Positions 35,672 to 44,103 of a DNA stretch of 45,953 nt are shown piece after piece. The translations under genes were made by a program, and so were the position numbers. Positions within the stretch are counted from its first letter, which is position 1; each line of letters opens with the position of its first letter. The notes below the pieces were generated by a model. The model was given only the letters and a program-made list of their open reading frames with translations, had not been told where the DNA came from and searched no databases. This DNA comes from a bacterium (GTDB lineage Bacteria > Patescibacteriota > Patescibacteriia > SG8-24): assembly GCA_023246225.1 (NCBI GenBank), contig JAHFIV010000004.1:1-45953 (forward strand). Direction: 5' to 3'.

Positions 35672-36961
35672 ATGGACCTCTTCGCCTATAAGGCCGAAAT
35701 TCGGAGAAAAAAAGAAGCGCCGCTCGCTGATCGGATGCGACCAGAGACGCTCGACGAGATCGTGGGGCAGCGCGAGGTCGTTGGTCCAGGGAGTGCGTTA
35801 CGTATCATCCTCGAACGCGACGAAATACCATCGATGATTTTTTGGGGACCGCCAGGAGTGGGAAAGACGACGCTTGCGCGCGTGATCGCACGCACGACGA
35901 CATCGCGGTTCGTCGCAATGAGCGCAACATCGAGCGGTGTCGCTGAACTTCGTAGTGTCGTCGCAGAAGCAGAAGATCGCATGAAATTGCACAACGAACG
36001 CACGATCGTGTTCGTTGACGAGATTCATCGATGGAACAAAGCGCAACAAGATGCGTTTCTTCCGTATGTGGAAGACGGTACAGTGACGCTCATCGGCGCT
36101 ACTACAGAAAATCCTTCCTTTGAAGTGAACTCCGCGTTGCTTTCGCGATGTCGCGTTTTTGTATTAACCAAACTCGACACTGCGGATATTGAAGGATTGC
36201 TCACGCGTGCGATGACCGATCCTCGCCGCGGATACCACGAAACGACGTTTGATCTCGAAGATGGCGTGCTGCATTTTATCGCAGATGTCGCGGATGGCGA
36301 CGCACGTACCGCATTAAATGCATTTGAAATGGCGGTGCAATTTGCGGAAGGTAGCGTCGACGACCACGCGCAGCACGTGGTACGATTGCGTCGCGAAGAC
36401 ATCGCGAAAATGCTTCGTCGATCACACGTACTGTACGACAAGAAAGGTGAAGAGCACTACAATATTATTTCTGCGCTGCATAAAAGTATGCGCGGATCTG
36501 ATCCGAACGCGGCGTTGTATTGGCTCGGGCGAATGCTCGAAGCGGGGGAGGATCCTTTATATGTTGCGCGACGGCTCGTGCGGTTTGCGTCTGAAGATGT
36601 TGGACTTGCAGATCCGCAAGCGCTTGTGATCGCAACAGCGGCGTTTGAAGCCGCGCATCAACTCGGTATGCCGGAGTGCGATGTATGTCTCGCGCAGTGT
36701 GTTGCTTATCTCGCGCAAGCACCGAAGTCGGTCGCGGTGTACGCAGCATACGGACGCGTTAAAAAAGATATCGCGGAGTCACCGAACGACCCTGTTCCGC
36801 TGCACATTCGCAACGCTTCGACCACACTCATGAAAAATCTCGGGTACGGCAAGGGGTATGTGTATCCTCCCGCCGCCGCAAAAAATGAAAAACAGGAGTA
36901 CCTTCCCGACCGGCTACGAGGTAAACGATATTTCGAACGCGAAGAAAAACGTGAGATATGA
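35672..36961 (+). CDS. rarA: Replication-associated recombination protein A (AAA+ ATPase)
   Basis: RPETLDEIVGQ; IFWGPPGVGKTTLARVIA; FVDEIHRWNKAQQDAFLPYVEDGTVTLIGATTENPSFEVNSALLSRCRVF. Confidence 0.95.
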   Translation: MDLFAYKAEIRRKKEAPLADRMRPETLDEIVGQREVVGPGSALRIILERDEIPSMIFWGPPGVGKTTLARVIARTTTSRFVAMSATSSGVAELRSVVAEAEDRMKLHNERTIVFVDEIHRWNKAQQDAFLPYVEDGTVTLIGATTENPSFEVNSALLSRCRVFVLTKLDTADIEGLLTRAMTDPRRGYHETTFDLEDGVLHFIADVADGDARTALNAFEMAVQFAEGSVDDHAQHVVRLRREDIAKMLRRSHVLYDKKGEEHYNIISALHKSMRGSDPNAALYWLGRMLEAGEDPLYVARRLVRFASEDVGLADPQALVIATAAFEAAHQLGMPECDVCLAQCVAYLAQAPKSVAVYAAYGRVKKDIAESPNDPVPLHIRNASTTLMKNLGYGKGYVYPPAAAKNEKQEYLPDRLRGKRYFEREEKREI

Positions 36962-38202
36962 AAAAGTGGTACGCCAACGTTTACATACTACTCACCATCC
37001 TGATTTCGCTCACCGCAATAGCAACATCTTCTTTGTTATTTTTGTTGATCCCGCAATCATCAGAGATCATGCGTTTGATGCAATGGCGCATGATGAACGC
37101 ACGCGCGTTCGCTATGCAAGGCGAGGTGCGCTATAAAGGAACGGCTTCTGTAAAAAATGCACAAAATGTGATAGAGACGCATGCAGAAGAGTTTGTCTTT
37201 TCTTCAGAAGGTTTGCACGACGTTTTTGATCAAAAATCACCGAAGATGCAGCAGGCGTTTTCACTCGCGATCGGTGCGACGGATCCGCTCACATTTATCG
37301 GAAATTATTCAAGTATTAGTGATGCGCGATTTTTTAAATTCACTGTGCTTCCCACGCGCATCGGGTCGTTGCATTTTGATACATTGAAAAATCGATGGCT
37401 TCGTGTTGATCTCGGGATGTTGTTTAAAGACACGACGCTGCCGATTGTCGGTGGTGGATACCCACCAATCTCTGATGAAGATCATCTGTATTTGCGTGAG
37501 CAGTTTCGGATCACACCATTTTTTAATTTGCGACAAAAGTTGCGTAGTGAAAAGTTAGACGGTGTGTCGACTTACCACTACCAAGTCGAACCAGTCACAT
37601 TATTTTTTAAAGATTATTTTGTACTTGCTGAAACAAAACGTCTCGGGCGCGAACTCACAAATAAGGAACGTGATGTAGTAGATATCTTTTTTTCAAACAT
37701 TACACCAGACGCTTCGGGTTCAGAACTTTGGATCGGTACGCACGATTACTATCTTTACAGGATTCGCGCGCGCGCATTGTACGATGATGGTGTGGGGAGG
37801 AAAGGAGTGATCACTTTCACTGCGAATTTTTCTCATTTTAATGAGCCGGTGGTGCTCGATACACCAACGAGTGACGTCGAAGATATCACCCCGCTCCTTG
37901 TATCACTTCTTCCTGGGCTTTCCGGACATCTTCCGCTTGCAAAAAATGGATCGGTTCCACGAGAGATGCGCAGTGCGGGCGGCGGACTACATGTCGATGT
38001 GCAACAACCCGGTGATATCGACGCAGATCACGACGGGCTTACTACTTCTCTCGAAAGTTTTTATGGGATCGATCCGAATAATCCCGATACGGACGGTGAT
38101 GGGGTGAAAGATGGTGACGAGGTGAGTGCAGGATGCAATCCACTTGGTACCGGTGCACTTTTTGGGTTCGGTCTCAGCGGCGGTAGCACAAAGTGCAAGT
38201 AG
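36958..38202 (+). CDS. Membrane-anchored surface protein with C-terminal calcium-binding-like (TSP3-type) repeats
   Basis: N-terminal TM; DIDADHDGLTTSLESFYGIDPNNPDTDGDGVKDGDEV; ATGA overlap with rarA. Confidence 0.6.
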   Translation: MKKWYANVYILLTILISLTAIATSSLLFLLIPQSSEIMRLMQWRMMNARAFAMQGEVRYKGTASVKNAQNVIETHAEEFVFSSEGLHDVFDQKSPKMQQAFSLAIGATDPLTFIGNYSSISDARFFKFTVLPTRIGSLHFDTLKNRWLRVDLGMLFKDTTLPIVGGGYPPISDEDHLYLREQFRITPFFNLRQKLRSEKLDGVSTYHYQVEPVTLFFKDYFVLAETKRLGRELTNKERDVVDIFFSNITPDASGSELWIGTHDYYLYRIRARALYDDGVGRKGVITFTANFSHFNEPVVLDTPTSDVEDITPLLVSLLPGLSGHLPLAKNGSVPREMRSAGGGLHVDVQQPGDIDADHDGLTTSLESFYGIDPNNPDTDGDGVKDGDEVSAGCNPLGTGALFGFGLSGGSTKCK

Positions 38203-38209
38203 GGTTTAT

Positions 38210-39979
38210 ATGTCTTTTGGGCGTACGCACGCAGGATCTAACGAAAAAAAACCTCGGCGAACGACCGCGGACTGGCGGTTATTGATAGGAAAAATTCTAA
38301 TCGCGCTTGCGATGATCGCGATCGCATCACGATTGTTCGTTTTGCAGGTATTGTCACACTCGTTTTATTCCGCACTCGCCACCGAACAACACGGTTTTTT
38401 TTCGAATCTTTTTCCTGATCGCGGTGAGGTGTACGTTCGTGATCCAAAATCTGCGGATGGAAAATTTCCTGCGATTTTGAATCGTACGGTGTATGTTGCG
38501 TATGCAAATACTCGTCAGGTAAAAAATGTGCACGATGTCGCAGCAAAACTTGCACCTGTGCTTGGTGAAGATGTCACAGTGCTCGCGGAGAAACTTTCTA
38601 TCCCGAACGATCCGTACGTTCCACTCGCAAAAAAACTTGATGATGTGAAAGCCGAGGAAGTGCGTAAACTCAGCATTCGTGGTATCGGACTCGCGGAAGA
38701 AAAAGAACGATACTATCCCGAAGGGCATTCGCTTTCACATATCACCGGTTTTCTTGGATACGACAATAAAGGCGGACTCACCGGCCACTACGGCATTGAG
38801 GGATACTGGAATACCCCGTTGCGGGGCGAACGCGGAATGCTCGAGGGTGATGATAATTCGCTTGGAGGAATTATCGGTACGCCAAGCAAAACATTTCATC
38901 CCGCAAAGGACGGTGACGAGCTCACCCTCACAATCGACCGTACTATTCAATTCGTCGCGTGCGATAAATTGAAGCACGCAGTGGAGCAACATAACGCCGA
39001 CGGAGGCTCACTTATTATTGCGGAGCCAAAAACCGGTGCGATCATTGCGATGTGCGGCGTTCCTGATTTTGATCCAAACGATTTTTCAAATGTAAAAGAT
39101 ATTCGCGCGTTTAATAATCCGTCCGTGTTCGATGCGTATGAACCGGGTTCGATTTTTAAAGCGATCACGCTCGCCTCGGCGATCGATGCGGGGAAGATTG
39201 TGCCGAATTCTACGTATGTCGATACAGGGAGCGTTCAGCTCGGTCCGTTCACCATTAAAAATTCTGATGGTAAAGCGCACGGCACACAAACCATGACACA
39301 GGTGCTCTCTGAATCGCTCAATACCGGAACGATGTATGCGGTGGGTCTGCTCGGAGCGAAACCATTTTTGAACTACGTCGAAGATTTCGGTTTTGGGAAA
39401 CCGACAGGGATCGATGTTGATACCGAATCGAGCGGTACCATCGAATCGTTGCGAAAAAAAGGTGATATTTGGAGCGCAACAGGATCGTTCGGTCAGGGAA
39501 TTACCGCGACGCCGATACAAATGATCGCTGCGTACGGTGCGCTTGCAAACGGGGGAAAGTTGATGCAACCGTATGTGGTTGGTGAGGTGCGGCACGCGGA
39601 TGGCACTGCGCAGAAAACACAACCGAAGGCGGTGCGGCAGGTGATCACGAAACGCGCGGCGACATTGATCAGCGGGATGCTCGTCGATGTCGTGGAGAAC
39701 GGCCACGGAAAACATGCGGCCGTTCCCGGATACTGGGTTGCAGGCAAAACAGGGACAGCGCAGATTCCGAAGGCAGGTGGCGGGTATGAAAAAGATGCTG
39801 CGGTCGGTTCGTTTGTGGGTTTTGCGCCAGCCGACGATCCTGTATTTGTGATGCTTGTGCGCATCGATCGTCCGCGTGACGTGCAGTGGGCGGAGTCTTC
39901 AGTGGCCCCTGCCTTTGGTGAGATCGCGAAATTCCTGTTACAATATATGGAGATTCAGCCTGAACGGAAGGTAAAATAA
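38210..39979 (+). CDS. Penicillin-binding protein transpeptidase (PBP2/FtsI-like)
   Basis: N-terminal TM; YEPGSIFKAIT (SxxK), SLNTG (SxN), VAGKTGTAQ (KTG). Confidence 0.9.
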   Translation: MSFGRTHAGSNEKKPRRTTADWRLLIGKILIALAMIAIASRLFVLQVLSHSFYSALATEQHGFFSNLFPDRGEVYVRDPKSADGKFPAILNRTVYVAYANTRQVKNVHDVAAKLAPVLGEDVTVLAEKLSIPNDPYVPLAKKLDDVKAEEVRKLSIRGIGLAEEKERYYPEGHSLSHITGFLGYDNKGGLTGHYGIEGYWNTPLRGERGMLEGDDNSLGGIIGTPSKTFHPAKDGDELTLTIDRTIQFVACDKLKHAVEQHNADGGSLIIAEPKTGAIIAMCGVPDFDPNDFSNVKDIRAFNNPSVFDAYEPGSIFKAITLASAIDAGKIVPNSTYVDTGSVQLGPFTIKNSDGKAHGTQTMTQVLSESLNTGTMYAVGLLGAKPFLNYVEDFGFGKPTGIDVDTESSGTIESLRKKGDIWSATGSFGQGITATPIQMIAAYGALANGGKLMQPYVVGEVRHADGTAQKTQPKAVRQVITKRAATLISGMLVDVVENGHGKHAAVPGYWVAGKTGTAQIPKAGGGYEKDAAVGSFVGFAPADDPVFVMLVRIDRPRDVQWAESSVAPAFGEIAKFLLQYMEIQPERKVK

Positions 39980-40051
39980 AGAGGTTAAAAGGTGTAAAGG
40001 TTTAGAGGTCCGGATCTTTAAACCTTTACATCTCTAACCTTTTAACCTCTT
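39979..40051. repeat. Long hairpin between PBP gene and murF
   Basis: aagaggttaaaagg/ccttttaacctctt (14 bp) and tgtaaaggttta/taaacctttaca (12 bp). Confidence 0.9.
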
Positions 40052-40055
40052 AGAA

Positions 40056-41327
40056 ATGAAACTCTTCATCCAAAAATACCTCGCGGCATGTGCACGGAAG
40101 GTTATCGCAAGAGAAAAGCCAGCGGTTATTGCAGTGACCGGATCGGTAGGAAAAAGTTCAACAAAAGAAGCGATCGCTGCAGTGCTTCGTGCAAAATTTT
40201 CTGTACGTGCAAGTACGGGAAATTTGAACACAGAATTCGGATTGCCACTTGCAGTGCTCGGGTTTGAGAAGCCGACGAGTTCTTTTGGTTGGTTGCGCGC
40301 AACGCTTGCGGCGAGCGGAGCGGCGCGTGAAAAAGATTTTCCAAAGATGCTCGTTCTTGAGATGGGCGCGGATCATCCCGGTGACATCGCGCGGCTTTGC
40401 GATATTGCGCCACCGAACATCGGCGTTGTCACTGCGGTCGGTGAATCACACATGGAATTTTTCGGATCGATAGAAAATATTAGTAAAGAAAAACGCGTGG
40501 TACTCGAACGACTCGGTCGCGATGGTGTTGCGGTTCTGAATCGTGACGATGAAAACGTATGGGCGATGCACGCAAAAACAAAAGCAAAAATTGTGAGTTA
40601 TGGGTTTCATTCTGATGCCGATGTTCGTGCGCACGATGAACTGAGTTACGTCTGCGCGGAGGATACGGAGTGCGGCATGCATTTTAAAGTGTCTGCGAAC
40701 GGCGCAACGGTGCCGATGTACATTCCTGGCATGCTCGGTCGTCAAGCGATCTCCGCAGCGCTCGCTGCGATCGCTGTCGGTATTGAAAAAGGGATGAATC
40801 TTGTGGAGATCGGTGATGCGCTACGCGGATTTCAAGGCGCGCCGGGAAGAATGCGCTACGTTCCAGGTATAAAACATGCGATGCTGATCGATGATACCTA
40901 TAACGCTGCGCCACGCTCGACGCTTGCGGCACTGCATGTGCTGCGCGAGGTGCCGATCGGCGAATACAAAAAACGATTCGCGGTGCTTGGCGACATGCTT
41001 GAGCTCGGGGACGCATCAGAACAAGGACATGTGCAGGTTGGGCGCGAGGCCGCAGCGTGCGCGGATGTACTGGTGTTTGTTGGTGGAGGAATGGTGGCAG
41101 CAGAAAAAGCTGCGCGTGCTGCGGGTGCGAGCGAGGAGCAAGTGTTTCATTTTTCAACGAACGACGAAGCGGGAAGGTTTGTGCAGGAACGCATGCACCA
41201 AGGTGATATCGTACTCGTGAAAGGCTCTCGCGGAATGCATATGGAGCAGATCGTCAAAGAGCTGATGGCAGAACCGCTTTCTGCCGCAATGCTGCTTGTT
41301 GGTGGTAAGGAGGAGTGGGCCCGCTGA
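40056..41327 (+). CDS. murF: UDP-N-acetylmuramoyl-tripeptide--D-alanyl-D-alanine ligase
   Basis: VTGSVGKSSTKEAIAAVL; LEMGADHPGDIARL; LIDDTYNAAPRSTLAAL; AVLGDMLELGD; VKGSRGMHME. Confidence 0.92.
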   Translation: MKLFIQKYLAACARKVIAREKPAVIAVTGSVGKSSTKEAIAAVLRAKFSVRASTGNLNTEFGLPLAVLGFEKPTSSFGWLRATLAASGAAREKDFPKMLVLEMGADHPGDIARLCDIAPPNIGVVTAVGESHMEFFGSIENISKEKRVVLERLGRDGVAVLNRDDENVWAMHAKTKAKIVSYGFHSDADVRAHDELSYVCAEDTECGMHFKVSANGATVPMYIPGMLGRQAISAALAAIAVGIEKGMNLVEIGDALRGFQGAPGRMRYVPGIKHAMLIDDTYNAAPRSTLAALHVLREVPIGEYKKRFAVLGDMLELGDASEQGHVQVGREAAACADVLVFVGGGMVAAEKAARAAGASEEQVFHFSTNDEAGRFVQERMHQGDIVLVKGSRGMHMEQIVKELMAEPLSAAMLLVGGKEEWAR

Positions 41328-41334
41328 GCGGGCC
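41318..41334. repeat. GCTNAGC palindrome L1, overlapping the murF stop codon
   Basis: ggcccgct-g-agcgggcc; murF ends WAR* inside it. Confidence 0.85.
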
Positions 41335-41348
41335 TTTGAATATTGAAG

Positions 41349-41363
41349 CGACGCTTAGCGTCG
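41349..41363. repeat. GCTNAGC palindrome L2
   Basis: cgacgct-t-agcgtcg. Confidence 0.85.
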
Positions 41364-41404
41364 TCCATGCTGGACCGTTCAGTGCGGGCGATAGTTATGA
41401 ATTT

Positions 41405-41650
41405 TTAAAGTGAGTGGCAATTGATTTTTAACTGTTCGTGACCCGCACCTCCTTTGAGGAATTTTTCACGACGCCGTGCCTCGAGAACGGTCAAATATAT
41501 TTCTGTGTATATGAGTTTGAGAGGCCTTCGCCAGATCGTCGATGGCACTTTCCCGACCGTGTGTTTGAGGAGCCTACTCCTTAGATCAGATGAATATCCG
41601 ATATAGAGCTTACGATCTTTTAGACTCAATAAAACGTAAACAAAATACAT
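41405..41650 (-). CDS. Single-domain GIY-YIG nuclease superfamily protein
   Basis: MYFVYVLLSLKDRKLYIGYSSDLRSRLLKH...LEARRREKFLK. Confidence 0.9.
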   Translation of the reverse strand: MYFVYVLLSLKDRKLYIGYSSDLRSRLLKHTVGKVPSTIWRRPLKLIYTEIYLTVLEARRREKFLKGGAGHEQLKINCHSL

Positions 41651-41734
41651 AAAAACAGGCTTTCACCTGCTCCATCTCATTTTTTATTTTTTGCGTCAAG
41701 TTTTTTATTTTGGATACATTTTTTGGTGCATCCC

Positions 41735-41751
41735 GGCCCGCTCAGCGGGCC
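41735..41751. repeat. GCTNAGC palindrome R1
   Basis: ggcccgct-c-agcgggcc. Confidence 0.85.
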
Positions 41752-41760
41752 CTTATTGTA

Positions 41761-41777
41761 GCGACGCTGAGCGTCGC
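41761..41777. repeat. GCTNAGC palindrome R2
   Basis: gcgacgct-g-agcgtcgc. Confidence 0.85.
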
Positions 41778-41791
41778 TTTCCTTTCTTGAA

Positions 41792-41808
41792 ACCCCGCTT
41801 AGCGGGGT
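41792..41808 (-). terminator. GCTNAGC palindrome abutting the tRNA-Glu 3' end, likely tRNA terminator
   Basis: accccgct-t-agcggggt; minus strand continues with ttc. Confidence 0.6.
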
Positions 41809-41885
41809 GGTAGTCCCAAGGGGATTCGAACCCCTGTTTTCTCCGTGAGAGGGAGACGTCCTAGACCGGGCTAGACGATGGGACC
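41808..41885 (-). tRNA. tRNA-Glu (anticodon CTC), CCA encoded
   Basis: ggtccca/tgggact acceptor; anticodon arm tctcc-ctctcac-ggaga; T arm aggggttcgaatcccct. Confidence 0.9.
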
Positions 41886-42046
41886 ATATGTTTGCGAGTA
41901 CCAACGTATCAGAACCGCAGTGATTTGTCGAGTCGAATGTTGTGGTGAAAATGGTTGTTTCATCATTGACAGGAGCCTCGGTTCTCGCTAAGAAGGATCG
42001 GTATTCGCCGCATCGCAACGAGGCTGGTGAGTATAAGGAGGAGATC

Positions 42047-42268
42047 ATGGCCATATTCGTTTCGTTGTGGTGGGTGTACATGCTCGTCACGATCGTCTGC
42101 TGGGGGATCGGCATCGGTAACCAGCTCAGGATGATGTTCTGGACCGGCTTCAGAACAAGAAGCCTGCTCGCATCTGCAGCGATGACGATTATCCCGATCT
42201 TCGTCGGAACGATCACCTTCAGCATGTTCGTCGTCGCCTGCGTCGCTCATTTCATCGGGCACGGCTGA
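42047..42268 (+). CDS. Small hypothetical membrane protein
   Basis: ATG after aaggaggagatc; two TM segments; TTGACA...TAAGAA promoter-like upstream; terminator at 42281. Confidence 0.6.
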   Translation: MAIFVSLWWVYMLVTIVCWGIGIGNQLRMMFWTGFRTRSLLASAAMTIIPIFVGTITFSMFVVACVAHFIGHG

Positions 42269-42280
42269 CACTTCACACCG

Positions 42281-42317
42281 TTCCACTCTTCTCTGTTGAA
42301 GAGTGGACTTTTTTATG
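42281..42317 (+). terminator. Terminator
   Basis: ccactcttctctgttgaagagtggactttttta. Confidence 0.75.
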
Positions 42318-42480
42318 GGGCCTCTCAAAAATTTCTCATTTTTCCCGCCTTAGGGCGGGACCCCGCCCTTCTCTCATAAAGAGATCATAGCGGCGGGGCA
42401 GCTTCGGAACATACTTTTACAGAGGCCACTTATAAGAAAGAGCGCCCGCTTAGTAAGACGGGCGCTCGGTGCGCGGTGGG

Positions 42481-42969
42481 TTACCGCAGCTTGTGGAGGA
42501 GCGTGCAGCCGTAGGGGTGGATGCACGTCTGGAGTGGGCGCTTGGCGACGAGGCACTCCTGGCTCACCCCGCATCGGTAGTGCTGGCAGGTGTCCGCGAC
42601 GTGGAGCGACTTCGGGAGGTACGGGTGCGCCTTCAGGTCGGTGGTTGTGGCATCGTACTGCTCGGAGTAGTTCTGCGCGCCCGGGGTTGCGATGACGTTG
42701 TACTCGACGGAGATGATGTGGAATCCGCGTTGCGCACGGACGTCGTCCAGGAGTTCGGGGCACTGCTCACCGGCGGAACAGCCGTACTCTTCTTGCGAGG
42801 TGCCCTCCTTGCACTGGCTGGCGATCGACGCGCTAACCACAGACCTCACCATGACGCCGTTTTCTGCGGGAGTGGCGGGCGGCGGTGTCTCCGGAGGCGC
42901 GGGCGGCGTTGTTGTGGCGCAGCCGAGAGTCGTGCCGATGCACGCGAGGGTGACGAGAAACGTTCGCAT
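42481..42969 (-). CDS. Putative Cys-containing lipoprotein
   Basis: MRTFLVTLACIGTTLGCATTTPPAPPETPPP lipobox; GGAGACC upstream. Confidence 0.6.
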   Translation of the reverse strand: MRTFLVTLACIGTTLGCATTTPPAPPETPPPATPAENGVMVRSVVSASIASQCKEGTSQEEYGCSAGEQCPELLDDVRAQRGFHIISVEYNVIATPGAQNYSEQYDATTTDLKAHPYLPKSLHVADTCQHYRCGVSQECLVAKRPLQTCIHPYGCTLLHKLR

Positions 42970-43023
42970 GAGGTCTCCTTCTGATGTGGTGTGGCAGCTC
43001 TCCTTGCTGCGTGGGCTATCCTT

Positions 43024-43032
43024 TGTGGATAA
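43024..43032 (-). promoter_or_regulatory. Perfect DnaA box upstream of the lipoprotein gene
   Basis: tgtggataa. Confidence 0.5.
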
Positions 43033-43073
43033 CTTGGCAAGATAGCAGTAAAGAGGGTTCATGTCAATCACCA

Positions 43074-43102
43074 TTGACATTTTTGATATCTCTGTATATG
43101 CT
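43074..43102 (+). promoter_or_regulatory. sigma70-type promoter
   Basis: TTGACA - 17 nt - TATGCT upstream of ATG 43155. Confidence 0.6.
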
Positions 43103-43154
43103 AACGGCACCTGCTTTTTACAGGGAATCTCACCACAAAAAGGAGACGGAACTG

Positions 43155-43529
43155 ATGATATCGATCGGAAAGGCATGGAAAACGCGTCTGCAGACGAGGA
43201 GGATCCCCGCGGGATCACGGGCACACCAGCGGGCGGAGGGGATCATTCAGGAGCTTCAGAGAATGCTCAAGAGAGAGACCGGACGCCAGTACATGGTTAT
43301 GGACCTTTACACCGAGGAAGCACTCGTAAGCTTTGCGGAGCTTCGCGGCAAGCAACATCAGTCATCCGAGTTGTTTCTCGGCGCTGCCAAGGCTGTTGTC
43401 GACTACTGCCTAGAGAGCGATCTCGACGTATACGTTTGGGGTGCGAGTCTCAGTCGCCCCGATCTTAGCTCTGTCGGTGCGGCGATCTGGGTCACTGCTC
43501 GCGGGGTCTCACCCCATCTACCCGGATAA
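43155..43529 (+). CDS. Hypothetical protein
   Basis: ATG after aaaaaggagacggaactg; MISIGKAWKTRLQTRRIPAGSRAHQRAEGIIQELQ... Confidence 0.55.
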   Translation: MISIGKAWKTRLQTRRIPAGSRAHQRAEGIIQELQRMLKRETGRQYMVMDLYTEEALVSFAELRGKQHQSSELFLGAAKAVVDYCLESDLDVYVWGASLSRPDLSSVGAAIWVTARGVSPHLPG

Positions 43530-43639
43530 CTTTGAGGCAGAGTCCTGTACGCGTTCGCGTCAGGATTTTTTTAATCCGCCTTATTTTTGCAAAAAGAGGT
43601 GGATGTCACCAGGATTGGACCTTCACGTGCGACAGGGGC

Positions 43640-43648
43640 TGTGGATAA
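43640..43648 (-). promoter_or_regulatory. Perfect DnaA box
   Basis: tgtggataa. Confidence 0.5.
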
Positions 43649-43766
43649 CTCCATCTTTACAGCCGTAGTCAGATGGGGTTACGCTCTTGCCTGTCACGTC
43701 GTTTGCGAACAATGTGACCTACCCGGGGATTTTGGTATTAGTTTTTCTCTGTAATTAGCCAAATTA

Positions 43767-44045
43767 ATGTCCACAGGTCATCGCTACCTTTATGCACTGC
43801 GCTGCGCAGATGGATCCCTTTCCATCGGCGTTTCTCATGATGTCGCAGAAACCGTTGCATATATCAACAGGGGTGAAGACACCACTTTAAAAGCTCCAGT
43901 GTTTCTTGTGCATACCGAAGAATATATGAACGAGCGTGATGCCAAGAAAAGAGCGGCGGTGATCAGGGGTATGGAGACCCAGCAACAGGAACGTCTCGTT
44001 TCCACCCATGGTCTTGCGAGCGTGGAATTTGCGATAGTGCGATAA
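43767..44045 (+). CDS. Degenerate GIY-YIG-like protein
   Basis: HRYLYALRCADGSLSIGVSHDVAETVAYINRG...FLVHTEEYMNERDAKKRAAVIRGM. Confidence 0.55.
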   Translation: MSTGHRYLYALRCADGSLSIGVSHDVAETVAYINRGEDTTLKAPVFLVHTEEYMNERDAKKRAAVIRGMETQQQERLVSTHGLASVEFAIVR

Positions 44046-44103
44046 TTGTAAATCGGCGTGAAAAATGGTACAGTGTCTCGGATGCCGTGTCCGGGTATTT
44101 TTT

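Noticed and set aside
43530-43766. 230-nt gap 43530-43766 as a structured ncRNA
   Set aside because: Only scattered short complementarities and a DnaA box were seen; no convincing global fold by eye.
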